DNA from: Juglans regia
Lineage: Eukaryota; Streptophyta; Magnoliopsida; Fagales; Juglandaceae
Reading direction: 5' to 3'
Length of the DNA stretch: 64,000 nucleotides
Assembly: GCF_001411555.2 (NCBI RefSeq)
Contig: NC_049901.1
Coordinates: forward strand, 14,919,190-14,983,189
Below are positions 49,442 through 60,745 of the stretch, piece by piece (within the stretch, counting starts at the first letter, position 1; the number at the start of each line of letters is the position of its first letter). The translations under genes were made by a program, and so were the position numbers. Under the pieces are notes generated by a model. The model was not told the origin of the DNA, made no database searches, and saw only the letters and a list, made by a program, of their open reading frames with translations.

Positions 49442-50978
49442 CGCATTCCATTTGCTTCCCATGCAGTTTGAAATATAATTTGAAAACAAAAAAAAAAAAA
49501 AGAAAGAAATTAGTGCAAGCCTCCAGAGATAGCTTGCTTTTCTGAAAGTACGTCCGACCAAAAAGAAAAAGGTTAATAATGGTACATAATAATGGACGTT
49601 CATGAACCAAAAAATAAATGGGGCCGTTTATGGGTTAGTAGTAAGTAGTACTCTCTGCATTAAATTATGGCCCCAATTACCTATGCTGTTAATCCTTAGA
49701 TTAATGGGAATTAAAGACTACGCCTCACTTGTTGATGTATGTGCTAATGAAGATACATGTCATATTAACACACACATCTAATCATAGCTAGTAAGTCAAA
49801 AATATAGATCAGGTATCGGTGCAGCTTTTTATTCCCTTTCCGTGACACCATATCATTATGTAAAGACTGATACAAGATCACCATATTTTATATAGAAATG
49901 ATATTTACTGTAACTCATTAGTATTCTTTTTTAAAAAATAATAAATTTAAAATTCATATAAAAAATATATTTTTTAATAATATTCTTTTTAAATAAATTA
50001 CACGAAATTTATACACTTTAAATGATTTGCCGTAAATTAGTGGCCTCCAGAATTTAGCAGAAAACTAAATGCTTTCCATGCATCCATATAACCTTTTATT
50101 TCTTTTTCTCATAATTATACTTGTGAGTGTCTATATATATATAAATATCTCATTTATTAATTTGCTAATAAAATTAAGGATGAACTTACTGATATCTCGA
50201 AATTATTTAATTATGATAATTACACTTATGATGATATTATCAGTATAATTAAAAAATTTGGTATTAATATGTGTAATGATAAAAAATTGTTTCGTTAACA
50301 AATGAATAACGGTAAAAAAGTCAAATATGAAATGAGAAATTTTGTGAATAATTTGACCTTTCTCCTATTGCTTCATCTAGACGTAAGCACAATTTGGCCT
50401 TCTTCTACTAATAAAGATCTTGTTTTACTTAAAAATAATTTTTAAGATATAGAATAACAGTTATCCTCTCATTGTTATATTCAGTATTGCTTGGTTTGGA
50501 GAAATTAGTAGGTCCATATTAGGTAATATTTTTAGTGGTTCGAATAAAAAGAAATATATTATTTGGTCCCAATATTGTGTTTTTTTTTTTTCCTTGTAAT
50601 CTTTATTTAAGATCCACATGGCCATTAATAATAGATTTGTACTTTAATCTTTATTCCCTTTTGGGTGTTGTGTGTGTGTGTTTTTTTTTTCTTATTGCGC
50701 TTTCTGCTTCTTTTTTTTTTTTTTTTTCAAAATTACTCATTGCGAGCATTTTTAGTTTTTTAAAAACCTTTTCGTTATTTAGAAAATAAAATTAGATCTT
50801 ATTTTGCGTATATATGTTTTTTGTAATTTTGATTTTCTGGTTTTATGCCTATTTTTTAATTTTTTTTTAAAATTTCTGAGTTTTTCTTTCTATTTTCAAG
50901 TTTTTATTCTAAGATTTGTATACACATGATGTACAATTAATGTTTCAACTATCATCGATCATTGATGTTGATATGTCT
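49442..50978. other. AT-rich sequence, second copy of 19918-21454
   Basis: Contains the third difference between the blocks (A49529 versus G20005). No gene was recognised. Confidence 0.5.
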
Positions 50979-51731
50979 CTTTTTTTTTGACGATTTATCA
51001 AACAAATTTTGATGGAATTATCATTTTAGTCATTCTTGCAATCACAGGAATAATTGAAAACTACGTGACCACTTTTAAGTTCGTATTTGACCCAAAAAGA
51101 AAGGCACAAAAAACAATATATAGAGACGTTTTCGTGCTGTTTTCCCCTTTTGGATATAATTAAAGTTAATTCCTAATAAATAACATAAATATATATATAT
51201 TTTCAGAGTATTTATAAGTATCAAAATATCTCATATTTAATAATAAGATAAATATTAGTTATTCTAAAATTATTCCGACATGAGCTCTATGCAAATAAAT
51301 AGCTGACCCGCCTAAAAAAAAAAAAAAAATAGCTGACCCTTGCTATCATTAGATTAATTTTGTCCGTATATGATCCCAACTGCAACGATTAGGGGGACTG
51401 TTACGTAATTTCGTTATCTCCAATTCAAACCAAGGAGTTGAAAATCATAAATGAAGCTGGTCCAGGCCCATTCTCATTAACCTTTTACTATCATAACTCT
51501 TTCCCACGCGCTCTCCGGCCTCACATTTTTTCCATAATTATTTCCTCTATTTTTTTTCTTTATTTGGTTTCCCTATCAGGCTATCATAACGTGAAATCAA
51601 ACAGTATTTTTAATTCCATGATATTAATTGTAATTCAACGATTCCATTTGAAATTACCGCTTGAAGTTGTGTAAGAAAAACACTCTTGTATAGATTTGTT
51701 GCACCTTGTATCCAGTACTATTAATTGTGAA
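50979..51731. other. Unique AT-rich sequence right of the block
   Basis: First sequence beyond the block. It holds the small direct-repeat scar at 51297-51339 and a 78-codon open frame (51438-51674) without a recognisable domain. Confidence 0.4.
51297..51339. mobile_element. Micro-retroposition scar: A-tail between 13-bp direct repeats
   Basis: AAATAGCTGACCC occurs at 51297-51309 and again at 51327-51339. The 17 bp between them are GCCT followed by an A run. This is what a retroposon truncated to almost nothing but its A-tail would leave, including a target duplication of typical LINE/SINE length. A simple slippage event with a poly-A filler is the alternative. Confidence 0.5.
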
Positions 51732-51831
51732 AGAAAAATTTTATTCATCATCTTTAAATTATATATTTATTTTTTATTTTTTTATTTTTTTAATAAGTAT
51801 GTAGTGTAAAGATGACGAGTAGAAAAACTTA
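51732..51831. mobile_element. Small MITE-like palindrome (about 100 bp)
   Basis: The left arm TTTTATTCATCATCTTTA and the complement of the right arm TTTTTCTACTCGTCATCTTTA are alike, with an AT-rich loop. Confidence 0.5.
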
Positions 51832-52330
51832 TTATGAAATATTATTTTAAAATTATAATTAAAAAATAATTTTTTTTAATTAATTTTTTTTTTCATTTTA
51901 AATTCTGTTATTGTAATTATATCAAATTGTATGATCAAAATTTAAAAAGCGGACACAAATTTTTTATAATTATGTTTTACTTGGAGGACAATCACGTAAT
52001 ACAGAGATTTAAATAAAATAGAAAAGTTAAAAAACCTTAATATTTGTTTTATGAGAATATTCAGAATAAAGGATAACATGACTATTTTAAAATAATCTTA
52101 TTAAAATGTGAATAAAATTTTAAGATAAAAGAGTCGTTTTCCATCTAATCCTTACGTGAGCGGGGTTGGTGAGTGCGGCGCGTGGGGACACCGAATAAGG
52201 GATCTTTTCTCTCGGCGAAACTGGAAAAAATAGAGCGTTTCGGGGGTGGCGTTAAAACTTAAAACAGTGGGGTTTTTTTATTTTTTTTTTGTTTTGGCAA
52301 GATCTTGTTGGCTGTCATAGTCAAGACCCG
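51832..52330. promoter_or_regulatory. Upstream region of the ARM/TPR gene
   Basis: AT-rich to about 52140, then a more GC-rich stretch (GAGCGGGG...GGCGCGTGGGGACACC, 52155-52190). This is the first such composition change before the gene and could belong to its promoter. No confident TATA box could be assigned. Confidence 0.35.
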
Positions 52331-53825
52331 AAGACAGACGCAAAAACAACCGTTTTATGTTAGGCAAAGCACCACTGCTGCCAGTGCCGGCCACTCCTAC
52401 CTCACTCTCTCTTTACTAAGCAGAAACACCAAGGATCAATATCACAGTAAAAGCAATATACATACACATAAAGCGTGTTTTCCCCTTTTATTCGGTTCGG
52501 CTAAGGAGTTTTTATTTTTTATAGTTCCTTCTTCTACTTGTTTCTCTGTACGAAACGGGTTCGTCCGAGGTATCTCCTTTTTCATTTCCCACCGTCTTTG
52601 TTTCCGCTTTCACATGTGTTTTTCTACTTACCTTTGTCTCACTGTTCATGTCCAAGTTTGTTGTTCCGGTTTCTTTTTTTTGGTCCGTTCGGTCTGAGGG
52701 TTGTTGGTTGAATTGTACTGTGGTTTTGAGCATCATGGGTTTTGGATCTTATTTACGAGCTAGTTTTATTTAATTTCTTCATTGATAAGAGGTTATCCTT
52801 TAGATCTAATGGATGTGGAAAATGTAGCTCAGGTAGTACTGTTTGTTTGTTCTAGAGTGGCCACCTCAATTTTCTTGGATTTTTTGCTCAATTGAGAACT
52901 CTGACGTTGTTTATTTTATTGATTTAGCGACGTCTTCATTATTGATTTGATCAGATGAAGATTTCCTTTTTTACTTTATATTATGTACTCTGCTGTTCTC
53001 CTTTTCCTTTTCCTTGTTAGTTGAATTGACTAAAGTACCTGGAAACGGAACTTCTATAAAGACAAAAGATTTATCTTTCTTCACTCAAGATGCCGTTGCT
53101 TCAGAATTTTGGCAATTTGGGCTTTTGAATACATAGAATTGTGAACTTGTTTGCACTGCATGCAAATTGTGTGCCATGTATCGATTTGATGATACATTTT
53201 ATCTGATTTCTATGGTTTGTATGGATTCAATAATCATGAGAAGCATAAATTGCTTAATCCACTTGTTTTTCTTGTAGTTTGTGTAGTTAACAGGCTATTA
53301 AATTTGATTTCTCAATCTTAAATTATGAATACGATTGGATGGAATGTCTAACTTTCTCTTTCCGCACCTATAGCCCTCAAGTCTGAGAGTTATTAGTGTT
53401 AGGAAATATGTATTGGGACATATTTAAAAGTAAAGTTGTGCAGTCATGTCAGGAAAACCGAATTGTATATTTCTAATAATGCCTTGAGAAAAATTTAGTA
53501 AAAGTGGATATTTTATTCAAACCTGTCAAACGGTTCGCAAATTAAAGGAACGCAATCTGTATTATGAGTAATATTGTGGTTAAGTTCTTATGTAGAATCT
53601 ACAATCTTTCATCTCAGTGCCTGTAACAGGTTCTCTTGCCACACGTTTATGTTGCTCAGAGTTGTAGCATTTGGATTGTTTATTGTTTTAATTAGAAGCT
53701 GATTTCCTGCACAAACTAATCCAATTTATCACTTATATGCAGCGTTGAAGTATTTATTCTGTTCATCTAGTTGAAAAGGAATTAACTAGTCAACTCTATG
53801 AACACCTAATAATTAGTTACTAAGC
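52331..53825 (+). other. Probable 5' UTR with UTR intron of the ARM/TPR gene
   Basis: A pyrimidine-rich leader-like stretch (52390-52560) ends in a possible donor GAG|GTATCT at 52569/52570. A good acceptor TTATATGCAG|C ends at 53742, giving a 1.17-kb leader intron. An in-frame TAG at 53814-53816 lies just before the start codon, so coding cannot extend upstream without splicing. All of this is inferred from sequence signals. Confidence 0.4.
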
Positions 53826-56800
53826 ATGGATAAAGTATCATCTGACTGTCCGTACCCAGGGTGCTTTTTCTGCGTTATGAAGGAAGGGAATCCGAGTAAG
53901 CGCAGAGCAAGTATTCTGAAGTATTTTAGAGAACTTCCTTCACAGGAGGATGACGGTCAGGTTCTCCCAATCAGTGGTCTTTGGAACACTGCTATGGCAC
54001 ATCCAAATGACCCAGAGTTCATCGAGTTGGGAATTTTTGAATGCATGGCTGCACTCATATGGAAGGGCCTAAAAAATCGCCGTTGGCTTTCTCATGACCA
54101 AAACATATATATTCCTTATTATGCAGCTCATATTATTGGATCCTATACCATGAACATGGAAGAGTTTGCTGAAAGTTCTGTTCATGCTGGAGTGATCCCT
54201 CCCTTAGTTGAACTTTTAAGAGGTAGGTTGACTTGGGTTGAACGAAGAGTAGCAGTTCGAGCTTTAGGACATTTGGCTACATATTCCATCACTTTTCCTG
54301 CTGTAGCAAGTCATGGTGAGATTCTTGAGCTTTCCATTCAACTAGCAATGAGTTCCCTGGAAATAGTTTACTCACACTTTTACCAGTACATCGATAGAAG
54401 GCCCAGCTATCACTGTGATCTTCTTACACGTGGTATGGGTGGTGTTGAAATGGAGTCCAGGAAGGCAGAGGAATGGGCAAGTCAGTTACAGTGCTGGTCC
54501 CTTCAGCTCATTAATTGCTTTGCTTTTAAACCAGAGTTTCTCCCTACTATATGTAAGCCTGAATTCTTAATAAAGCTACCGGGCATGTGGGGTGGACTTG
54601 TTAATGAAAACTCACCTGCTGGGATTGGTTTATTAAGAACAATCTGCCATCATAAGCTGGGCAGGGGACCTGTTGCTAGCTGTCCTGGCATCATTGAAGC
54701 CTTGTGCAATATTGCGCGATCTTCAGATGATTGGCAATATATGGCTATAGATTGTCTTCTCTGGTTGCTACAAGACCCCAGCACATGTCATAAGGTATAT
54801 ATCCTTTTCACCTGTGTTGTTTATACGTGACCGTGCATCCAATTTTATTTTCCAATGATGATTATCGAGTTTTCTTTTGTTCTCGTATGCTTAACCTCAT
54901 AAACTTTAGATGTAGAAATTACCTTCCACTAAAGCTTTATATTAACTTCTCTTATGCTTATTCGTTATGTTGAAAACATCACATGTGATGCTTGAGTTCA
55001 GTTTTATCATGGACATTGTTTGGACCTATAACAATACGAGATGTAAATCATTTTGAAGGCCTGAATTTTTTCAGCACAATTTGTGTCGTGTTATTCTTTT
55101 ATCGCTACATATTATTTCTCTCTTTACCTATTAAAAAAAACGTATTATTTCTCTCTTAGAAAGTCCTTCACATGTAGGAGCATATCATTTTATGTAGTTG
55201 TTGGGGAATAGATCACTTTTATTGTCATGATAGGTATTCCTTGCATGAGTGATGCAAGATGGTCAAGCTTTCTCAAATTGTTTGGATGGGCATGTCTTCA
55301 GTTGTTATCTTTATGAGGTCTTATTTTTTATAGTTGCTGTAATTTTGATGTAGTTTTTGCTTGGTTTAATAGCTAAATGTACATATATAAAACACCAGTA
55401 TATCACATTAATATTTTCGTGCATATTGAATTTTGAAAGTTAGAACTAGTAGGCGTACTCAAATTGCAGTTGAAATTTCTGCTGTAAAAAGCAGGTTGGA
55501 CCACCAGCTATCACAGGATATGATTAGGTGAACATCAAGATGAAACTTCTTAGTAAAATCTTCGATTACTCATCAAGAAAAACAAAAGAAAAAAAGATAA
55601 GAGGAACTTCTTAGGAAGAAAGCAACCTACTTCTGATTTTTCTGCTCTTCGAGATATAGACTCAGCTAATACCCGCCCATTTAATGCTTCCCAAATTGCT
55701 TTTCAGGTGATAGATAAGGCAGTACCAGCACTCGTAGACCTTGCAGAAATATCAGCGCTAGGTGATCACAAGAAGCTTGGTGATTCCATTGTAAATGTTC
55801 TTCAGGAATGCATCCAGTCCCAAGGGACTGGACGCAACTCTCTCAGCAACCACACAAAAGAACAGATCGAGGAACTACTAAATTCTAGGCAGAGATTGAA
55901 ATGGGAAAAAAGTATGCCAAAAGAAGATCTCCACATTAAACAGGCTGCAGCACTAGTGGTCAAGCTTGAAGGAAATTCCCTGTTTTCATCAGGAAATATA
56001 TCTGGAGCTGCATCAAAGTACTCAGAAGCATTGGCATTGTGTCCAGTGAGATCTAAAAAAGAGAGAGTTGTTTTGTACAGTAATCGTGCTCAGTGTCATC
56101 TTCTGTTGCAACAGCCCCTGGCTGCCATAAGTGATGCTACACATGCTCTTTGTCTTCACAACCCTCTTAACTGTCATGCAAAAAGCCTGTGGAGAAGAGC
56201 TCAGGCATATGACATGCTAGGCATAGCTAAGGAGAGCTTGTTGGATGCCATTCTGTTCATAAATGAGTGCTCTCAGTCAAACGACCCTGATCTATCATTG
56301 AGACAAAATAAGGTTCCTGACTATGCTGAACGATTAGTGAAGAAGCAGATGCGTGCAGCTTGGTTATTTAGGGAGGCAGCTATCAAACATGGGGGTGTCC
56401 ACTGTGAGGGTGATGCAGGTGGCATGTATGGCCAAGGTACTGATGATTCCGAGTGGGAGACAGCTAGTGAAAGTGAAATAGGAAATGATGGAAGGGATGA
56501 GATGGGGGATGAAGATGATGATAGTGAATGGAAGAATGATGAGAAAGATATATATGATAAACCCTCAATAAAAGGTACTGTTTGAGATGTCTAGAATTAG
56601 TATATTCATTTACTTGGCATTTTGGATCTTTGAAAATGCTTCGCCAAAGCTTCATGTGAAGCTCAGGAATATTTAGATTAAATGGTTTTGTAGAAACTAA
56701 TGACTCTCTGGTAACATGAAAAAAAAAAAAACAAAGAGAGACACATTTCTTACATAGCTCAAGAAATTATTACTAGACTTTTCTCTGACTATAATGCTTA

Positions 56801-57665
56801 ATTTATTTAGCTAAGGTAAATATCAATACAATTAGCCCTTTTCTACCTATCAAAAATAATATTAACCCTTTTTTAGGCTATTTTCTAGTACCTGCTTTGC
56901 TTTTGTAGTTTTCGAAAAGAGACTTGGTAAACCTTTTGGTGAAGACACATAGAGTTCTAATACTTGCATTACTTTATTGACGGTAAGATTGATGATGTAT
57001 ATTAACTAACATAAGGACCCTGGAGAAATGAAAGGTTTGCAGCATCAATTATCATAAGAGTACATTAAAGATGTCATTTTTTTCGACTTAATTTTTGGGC
57101 TATAGATTGGTATTAATTCCATGATTGGGTGTGGATGGTTTAATTACCATTTTACAAAGTGTAAAATTGAAATTTGAGTTTTTTTTTTTTTGTTATTGTT
57201 TTTAAAGCTAGGCTGTTCTGCAAAAAGTAGGTTTGTCTTGAATTGATTAAGATTTTATCTAATAGTTTAGAAAATATTCCTCTCTGTGATCAAGACCTTG
57301 GACCATAAGATTTGACAGGATAACTATTCACTTAAATGTAGATCTAAATTTATAATGTAACATTAAATCTAATACTATAACATCTATTAATATTGCAACC
57401 AAACCAGTCCATTTTGTAGGCAGCTACAGTCTCCATTGTACTTGTTCTTTATCTGTTTATTTCCTCCAAATGTCCCATTCCTTACTAGTTACTATATTTT
57501 TGTTTTCCCTTTTCTTCAGTTGAACCTTTCACTTGCAAAGTTTTTATACCGTGCTCATTTTCTTCTTTTTACATATTTTCCTGTCGGACCCTGAATGCTG
57601 TGTTTGAATATGGAACAGATATAAAGCATGGATACAAGGTGCAGCTTGCAGGGGATGAACCATGA
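53826..57665 (+). CDS. ARM-repeat/TPR-domain protein, three exons, 627 aa
   Basis: The coding exons are 53826-54794, 55707-56574 and 57619-57665. Introns are GT...AG with phases 0 and 1. The exon joins read TCHK|VIDKAVPALV and KPSIKD|IKHGYKVQ, and the product ends LAGDEP-stop. Residues 1-25 are Cys-rich (CPYPGCFFCVMKEGNP). Residues about 100-345 form an armadillo-like helical region (HAGVIPPLVELLRG, VRALGHLATYS, IEALCNIARSSDDWQYMAIDCLLWLLQD, VIDKAVPALVDLAE). Three TPR motifs span about 400-511 (AAALVVKLEGNSLFSSGN, VVLYSNRAQCHLLL, AKSLWRRAQAYDMLG). Residues about 570-608 are acidic (DDSEWE...DEDDDSEW). Plant proteins of this architecture are annotated only as ARM-repeat/TPR-like, and the TPR region resembles co-chaperone TPRs. 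No signal peptide or membrane helix is seen, so a soluble, probably cytosolic protein is inferred. No disabling mutation was found. Confidence 0.9.
55110..55157. mobile_element. Micro-retroposition scar in intron 1
   Basis: TATTATTTCTCTCTT occurs at 55110-55124 and again, perfectly, at 55143-55157. The 18 bp between them are TACCTATTAAAAAAAACG. The insert ends in an A run preceded by TACCTAT, close to the TACTTAT-A(n) end of the LINE in this window (complement of 61399-61418). Confidence 0.5.
56831..56872. mobile_element. Micro-retroposition scar in intron 2
   Basis: ATTAGCCCTTTT (56831-56842) and ATTAACCCTTTT (56861-56872) flank CTACCTATCAAAAATAAT. The direct repeats differ at one of 12 positions. 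The insert again has TACCTAT followed by A-rich sequence. Confidence 0.45.
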
Positions 57666-58863
57666 GTGAGCCATCATCAAATGGAAACACTTACTGTGGC
57701 CGAAAAAGAACATGAATTAAGCAGCTCTAGTTTTTTTTATTTCATGTTCAACACCTATAGCTGCCACCTTGATACATTGGCAAGTATGTCTTCTGCGGGA
57801 CAGTAAAACCTTGTTTGGGTCTGTCTTTTCTTTTTTGTTTCATTGTCAAAAAATACTTTTTCTTTAACCAATTTTTCATGTTATAATTCAACTGTAGAAA
57901 AATGATGAGATTTGGAGTCTAGAGCAATACTGGGTCTAAATTATGTGAAGCTTTTCAAGTGATTTAAGAGGCTTGTACATACGAAACCATGGGGTTATTG
58001 AATTTGAATTACATCTTTCTGTTTTTGGATGATAATGTCTGGCTATATATTTTTCCAAGTTTTTAGCTGAGAAATATGTACTCTGATTTGCTTGGATTAG
58101 CGTCTTTCTGTCTGCCTTCTATGGTGACACTTCATACTTGTGAACGATATACTACTTTGAGGCGGTGCCATTTTTCGTTTTTCTAAATAAAAATATTCTA
58201 GTCATATAGTAATTGTACAACAATAATCTTACAAATTCATATACTTTGATATGGTTCATCAGATTGTAAAATTATTTTTATTATAAAATAGATTTGACGG
58301 ATCACATGAAGTAACGTCAGTTTATAAAATTATTTTTTATAATTTTTTATTATGACGGTAGCGCTTATCTTTTCTAAAACTCCCTAAATGACTGCTTGCA
58401 ACGCACATGTGAGAATTGTATTCTTGATTTTATTTCTCCAGGGAATATATATATATATATATAATATTCGTAATTGGTTGAAAAGAAGATATCAATATTG
58501 GCGGAAGGTGATAGCGGTAGAGTAATAAAGAAACCATTTCATAAATACATTGAAGATTGAAGAATGAGGAAAGGGTAGAAGGGACGAAGATCGGTAGAGG
58601 TCAAAATCCAACTAAATGAGGGGTTCAATCCAATATTCAAGGACGCAGCAAATATGATGTGATTTTCTGGGTGACGGGTACGGGACCAGTCTCTAGACTC
58701 GACTAAAATCGTCCTCAGTCCTCACAAAGAAGTAAGAAGGGCCGTGCTACACACGCATCGTACCCTCAAAGAAATAGGGACAAATAAAAGCAATGCCCCC
58801 ACATCGCAGTCGCACCCACCTCAACTCCCAACTAAGATAATACATTTATTCAATTTTAAAAGA
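57666..58863. other. 3' flank of the ARM/TPR gene
   Basis: The first few hundred bases should be 3' UTR. I could not place a single convincing poly-A signal. Beyond 58190 the sequence turns AT-rich, with a short AT dinucleotide run at 58445-58462 and MITE-like phrases (58230-58350) whose arms I could not pair. Confidence 0.4.
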
Positions 58864-58978
58864 GAAATATTATACATTAATCATTATTTATCTTTATATC
58901 TTATATTTATAATTTTTTATATAAATATTTTTTATAAGATGTAGAATATGAGATAGTAAATAATGGTTAAAGAAAGGA
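58864..58978. mobile_element. Small MITE-like palindrome
   Basis: The left arm TTAATCATTATTTATCTTTA and the complement of the right arm TTAACCATTATTTACTATCT match through about 35 bp around an AT-rich centre. Confidence 0.5.
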
Positions 58979-59372
58979 ATTTTTTATTTTAAAAAGAGTT
59001 GGACAAAAAAAAATTGTTCAGGTAAATATTAAATGTTGAGCAGGATTAAAATTGTTCAGTTGCGGAGTAGCTGTGCATAGTCAAGCCCCGGGTTGCACGT
59101 GTGGCTGACTGACTGTTCATAGTCAAAAGACTTGAAAGTGCGCTACATCATTGAGCCCTTTTTCTTCAACTACAAGTTGTGTTTGAGAATACGATTATTT
59201 TATCATTTTATTATTATTCATAAATTATATCATTATTATTTACAAATAATATGAAGATACTTTATATTTAAAGGAAGCCTCGATGAAATCAATTTGAAAC
59301 CTCTTATAAAAATATATCTCTAATCCGATTATTTTGTTTTTCACGTTTTTCTAAAAATATACTTATATGTGA
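58979..59372. other. Intergenic sequence without recognised feature
   Basis: Contains a GC-richer piece near 59060-59140 and then AT-rich sequence. A phrase at 59180-59260 with TTATTATTATTCATAAATT resembles the edges of small AT-rich elements, but no arms were paired. Confidence 0.35.
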
Positions 59373-59891
59373 TGTTACAATCTCATATCGACTAAGTATG
59401 GGATTGGTTGGTAGTTTATAAGTCCCTAATCATCATTTTCTTGTAAGCCTTGTTACGATCTCACATTAACAAAGTATGAGATTGATTGGTGATTTTTAAG
59501 CCTCTAAGTACCCTTTCTTTATAAGCCAGTTTTTAAGGATAAGTTTTATCTAATGAGTTGATAACAAATGATATCAGAGTCACTCCACGTATGCAATCCA
59601 TATTGGCAGGTTGCAATTGTGCGGCACGGGAGGTAATATCGACATGACCGTGTTCATCCAGAATTAGGAAAGACTTAGCAGCGCATAGCCAGCTCGTGTG
59701 AGCTCCGAGGCCATCGTAGAGATCTACTGCGAAGCATGATGCTTGTTACTATCTCACATCGACTAAGTATGAGATTAATTGATAGTTTATAAATTCTTAA
59801 ACACCATTAGTTGGTAGTTTGTAAGTCTCTAAACGCTATTATCTTATAAGTCAATTTTTAAGAGTGAATTCTACTTAATGGATTTATAACA
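59373..59891 (+). mobile_element. TRIM element (terminal-repeat retrotransposon in miniature)
   Basis: LTR-like repeats start TGTTAC(A/G/T)ATCTCACAT and end ATAACA. One complete copy is at 59451-59566 and one at 59744-59891. A third, partial copy (59373-59450) abuts the first. Directly after the left LTR, TGATATCAGAGT (59569-59580) resembles the tRNA-Met PBS TGGTATCAGAGC. The 163-bp interior has no coding capacity. Total size (about 519 bp), LTR size and the PBS are those of a TRIM. The outer 5-bp flanks TGTGA and CATGA agree at three positions only. No 5S-rRNA-like box was noticed, so it is not recognisably Cassandra. Confidence 0.75.
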
Positions 59892-60469
59892 CATGAAATA
59901 CAAACATGACTGTAAATATAGTCTCTTGCGATAAGACAAAGAGTGGTATTTTCTCTCGATTAATTTTGTTTTCTTAGGCCCCCTACAACATAGCTTTTAT
60001 ACTTGAACAAAAGTAGCCAAATTTACGGCACACATGGTTGGTGTGAATAGTCAGACCCAACGTAGTATCAGGATCATCCAATGTAGCAATTAAATTAGGT
60101 ATGTTCAATTCCCGATGGAAATAAAACAAACTAAAATTCAATCGCAATTTGAGCCAAAATAAGATCAAAAGCTAACGGTTAGATTGAAGTGGTTGATAGG
60201 TAGGCACAGGTGAGTAGTAGCATCAATTTTCTTCGCAAAGGAGCGTGTCATAGGGAGATAAAAGTACAAAGAGAAATTGCTGCCATGTCCTCTGAGAATC
60301 ATAGCCTATTATCCCTTCATGCATATGCATGTATATAGTAAGCAGAACAGAATAAAATAAATATTGCCCAGTGTCTGAGCCTGAGGGACCGAAAATTTTG
60401 CTGGGACTGGGAGAAGGCTCCTCGATTCGTTTTATCATCGCCCGTTATCTTTGCTAGAAAAATCGTTGT
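59892..60469. other. Intergenic sequence without recognised feature
   Basis: Short open frames of 61-71 codons on the minus strand only, none with a domain. Confidence 0.4.
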
Positions 60470-60745
60470 AGTGGACCGTGGCAGTAGAAGTTACTCTTTC
60501 TCTCGTCTTCCGCTCTTCGATTCGGATGTCCGGTTCTTTACCAGCTATTCAAAGGCTTCTTGTGGATTGGGAAATCCTAGGGTTTTCGATCGGAAAGCTC
60601 TCCTTGTCCGCCTGATTTAGTGTCTCGGACGTTTGGCTTGGACTGGTAGATGAGAGTTAGATAGAAGAGAAGAAGGAGCTCCATTTCTTATGGCGGCGTT
60701 TCTGTTTCTTGCCGATGAATAATGAGGTACCGGCATACTTTCCTG
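60470..60745 (+). other. Possible 5' leader exon of a plant gene
   Basis: The composition turns GC-richer with CT-rich tracts (CTCTTTCTCTCGTCTTCCGCTC near 60497, listed here in part) and AAATCCTAGGGTTTTCGATCGG, typical of plant leaders. Two small upstream-type ORFs occur: MSGSLPAIQRLLVDW...(29 codons from 60528) and MAAFLFLADE (60690-60722). GAG|GTACCGG near 60726 would serve as a splice donor. No coding exon follows before the LINE, so the gene body would be beyond the window, or this is a truncated remnant. Confidence 0.3.

Larger units (their letters stand above)
34123..50978. repeat. Large duplicated block, copy 2 (16,856 bp)
   Basis: Counterpart of 4601-21454 in direct orientation. Unlike copy 1 it continues without a gap into unique sequence and the ARM/TPR gene, so this is the copy anchored to host sequence on the right. 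Its contents follow as separate entries. Confidence 0.97.

Noticed and set aside
52305..52697. 130-codon frame upstream of the ARM/TPR gene
   Set aside because: It lies in the likely 5' leader and extends over the proposed splice donor, and its composition is that of a CT-rich leader rather than coding DNA.
59373..59891. Cassandra-type TRIM with 5S rRNA-like LTR
   Set aside because: No 5S promoter box was recognised in the LTRs. Kept as a generic TRIM.
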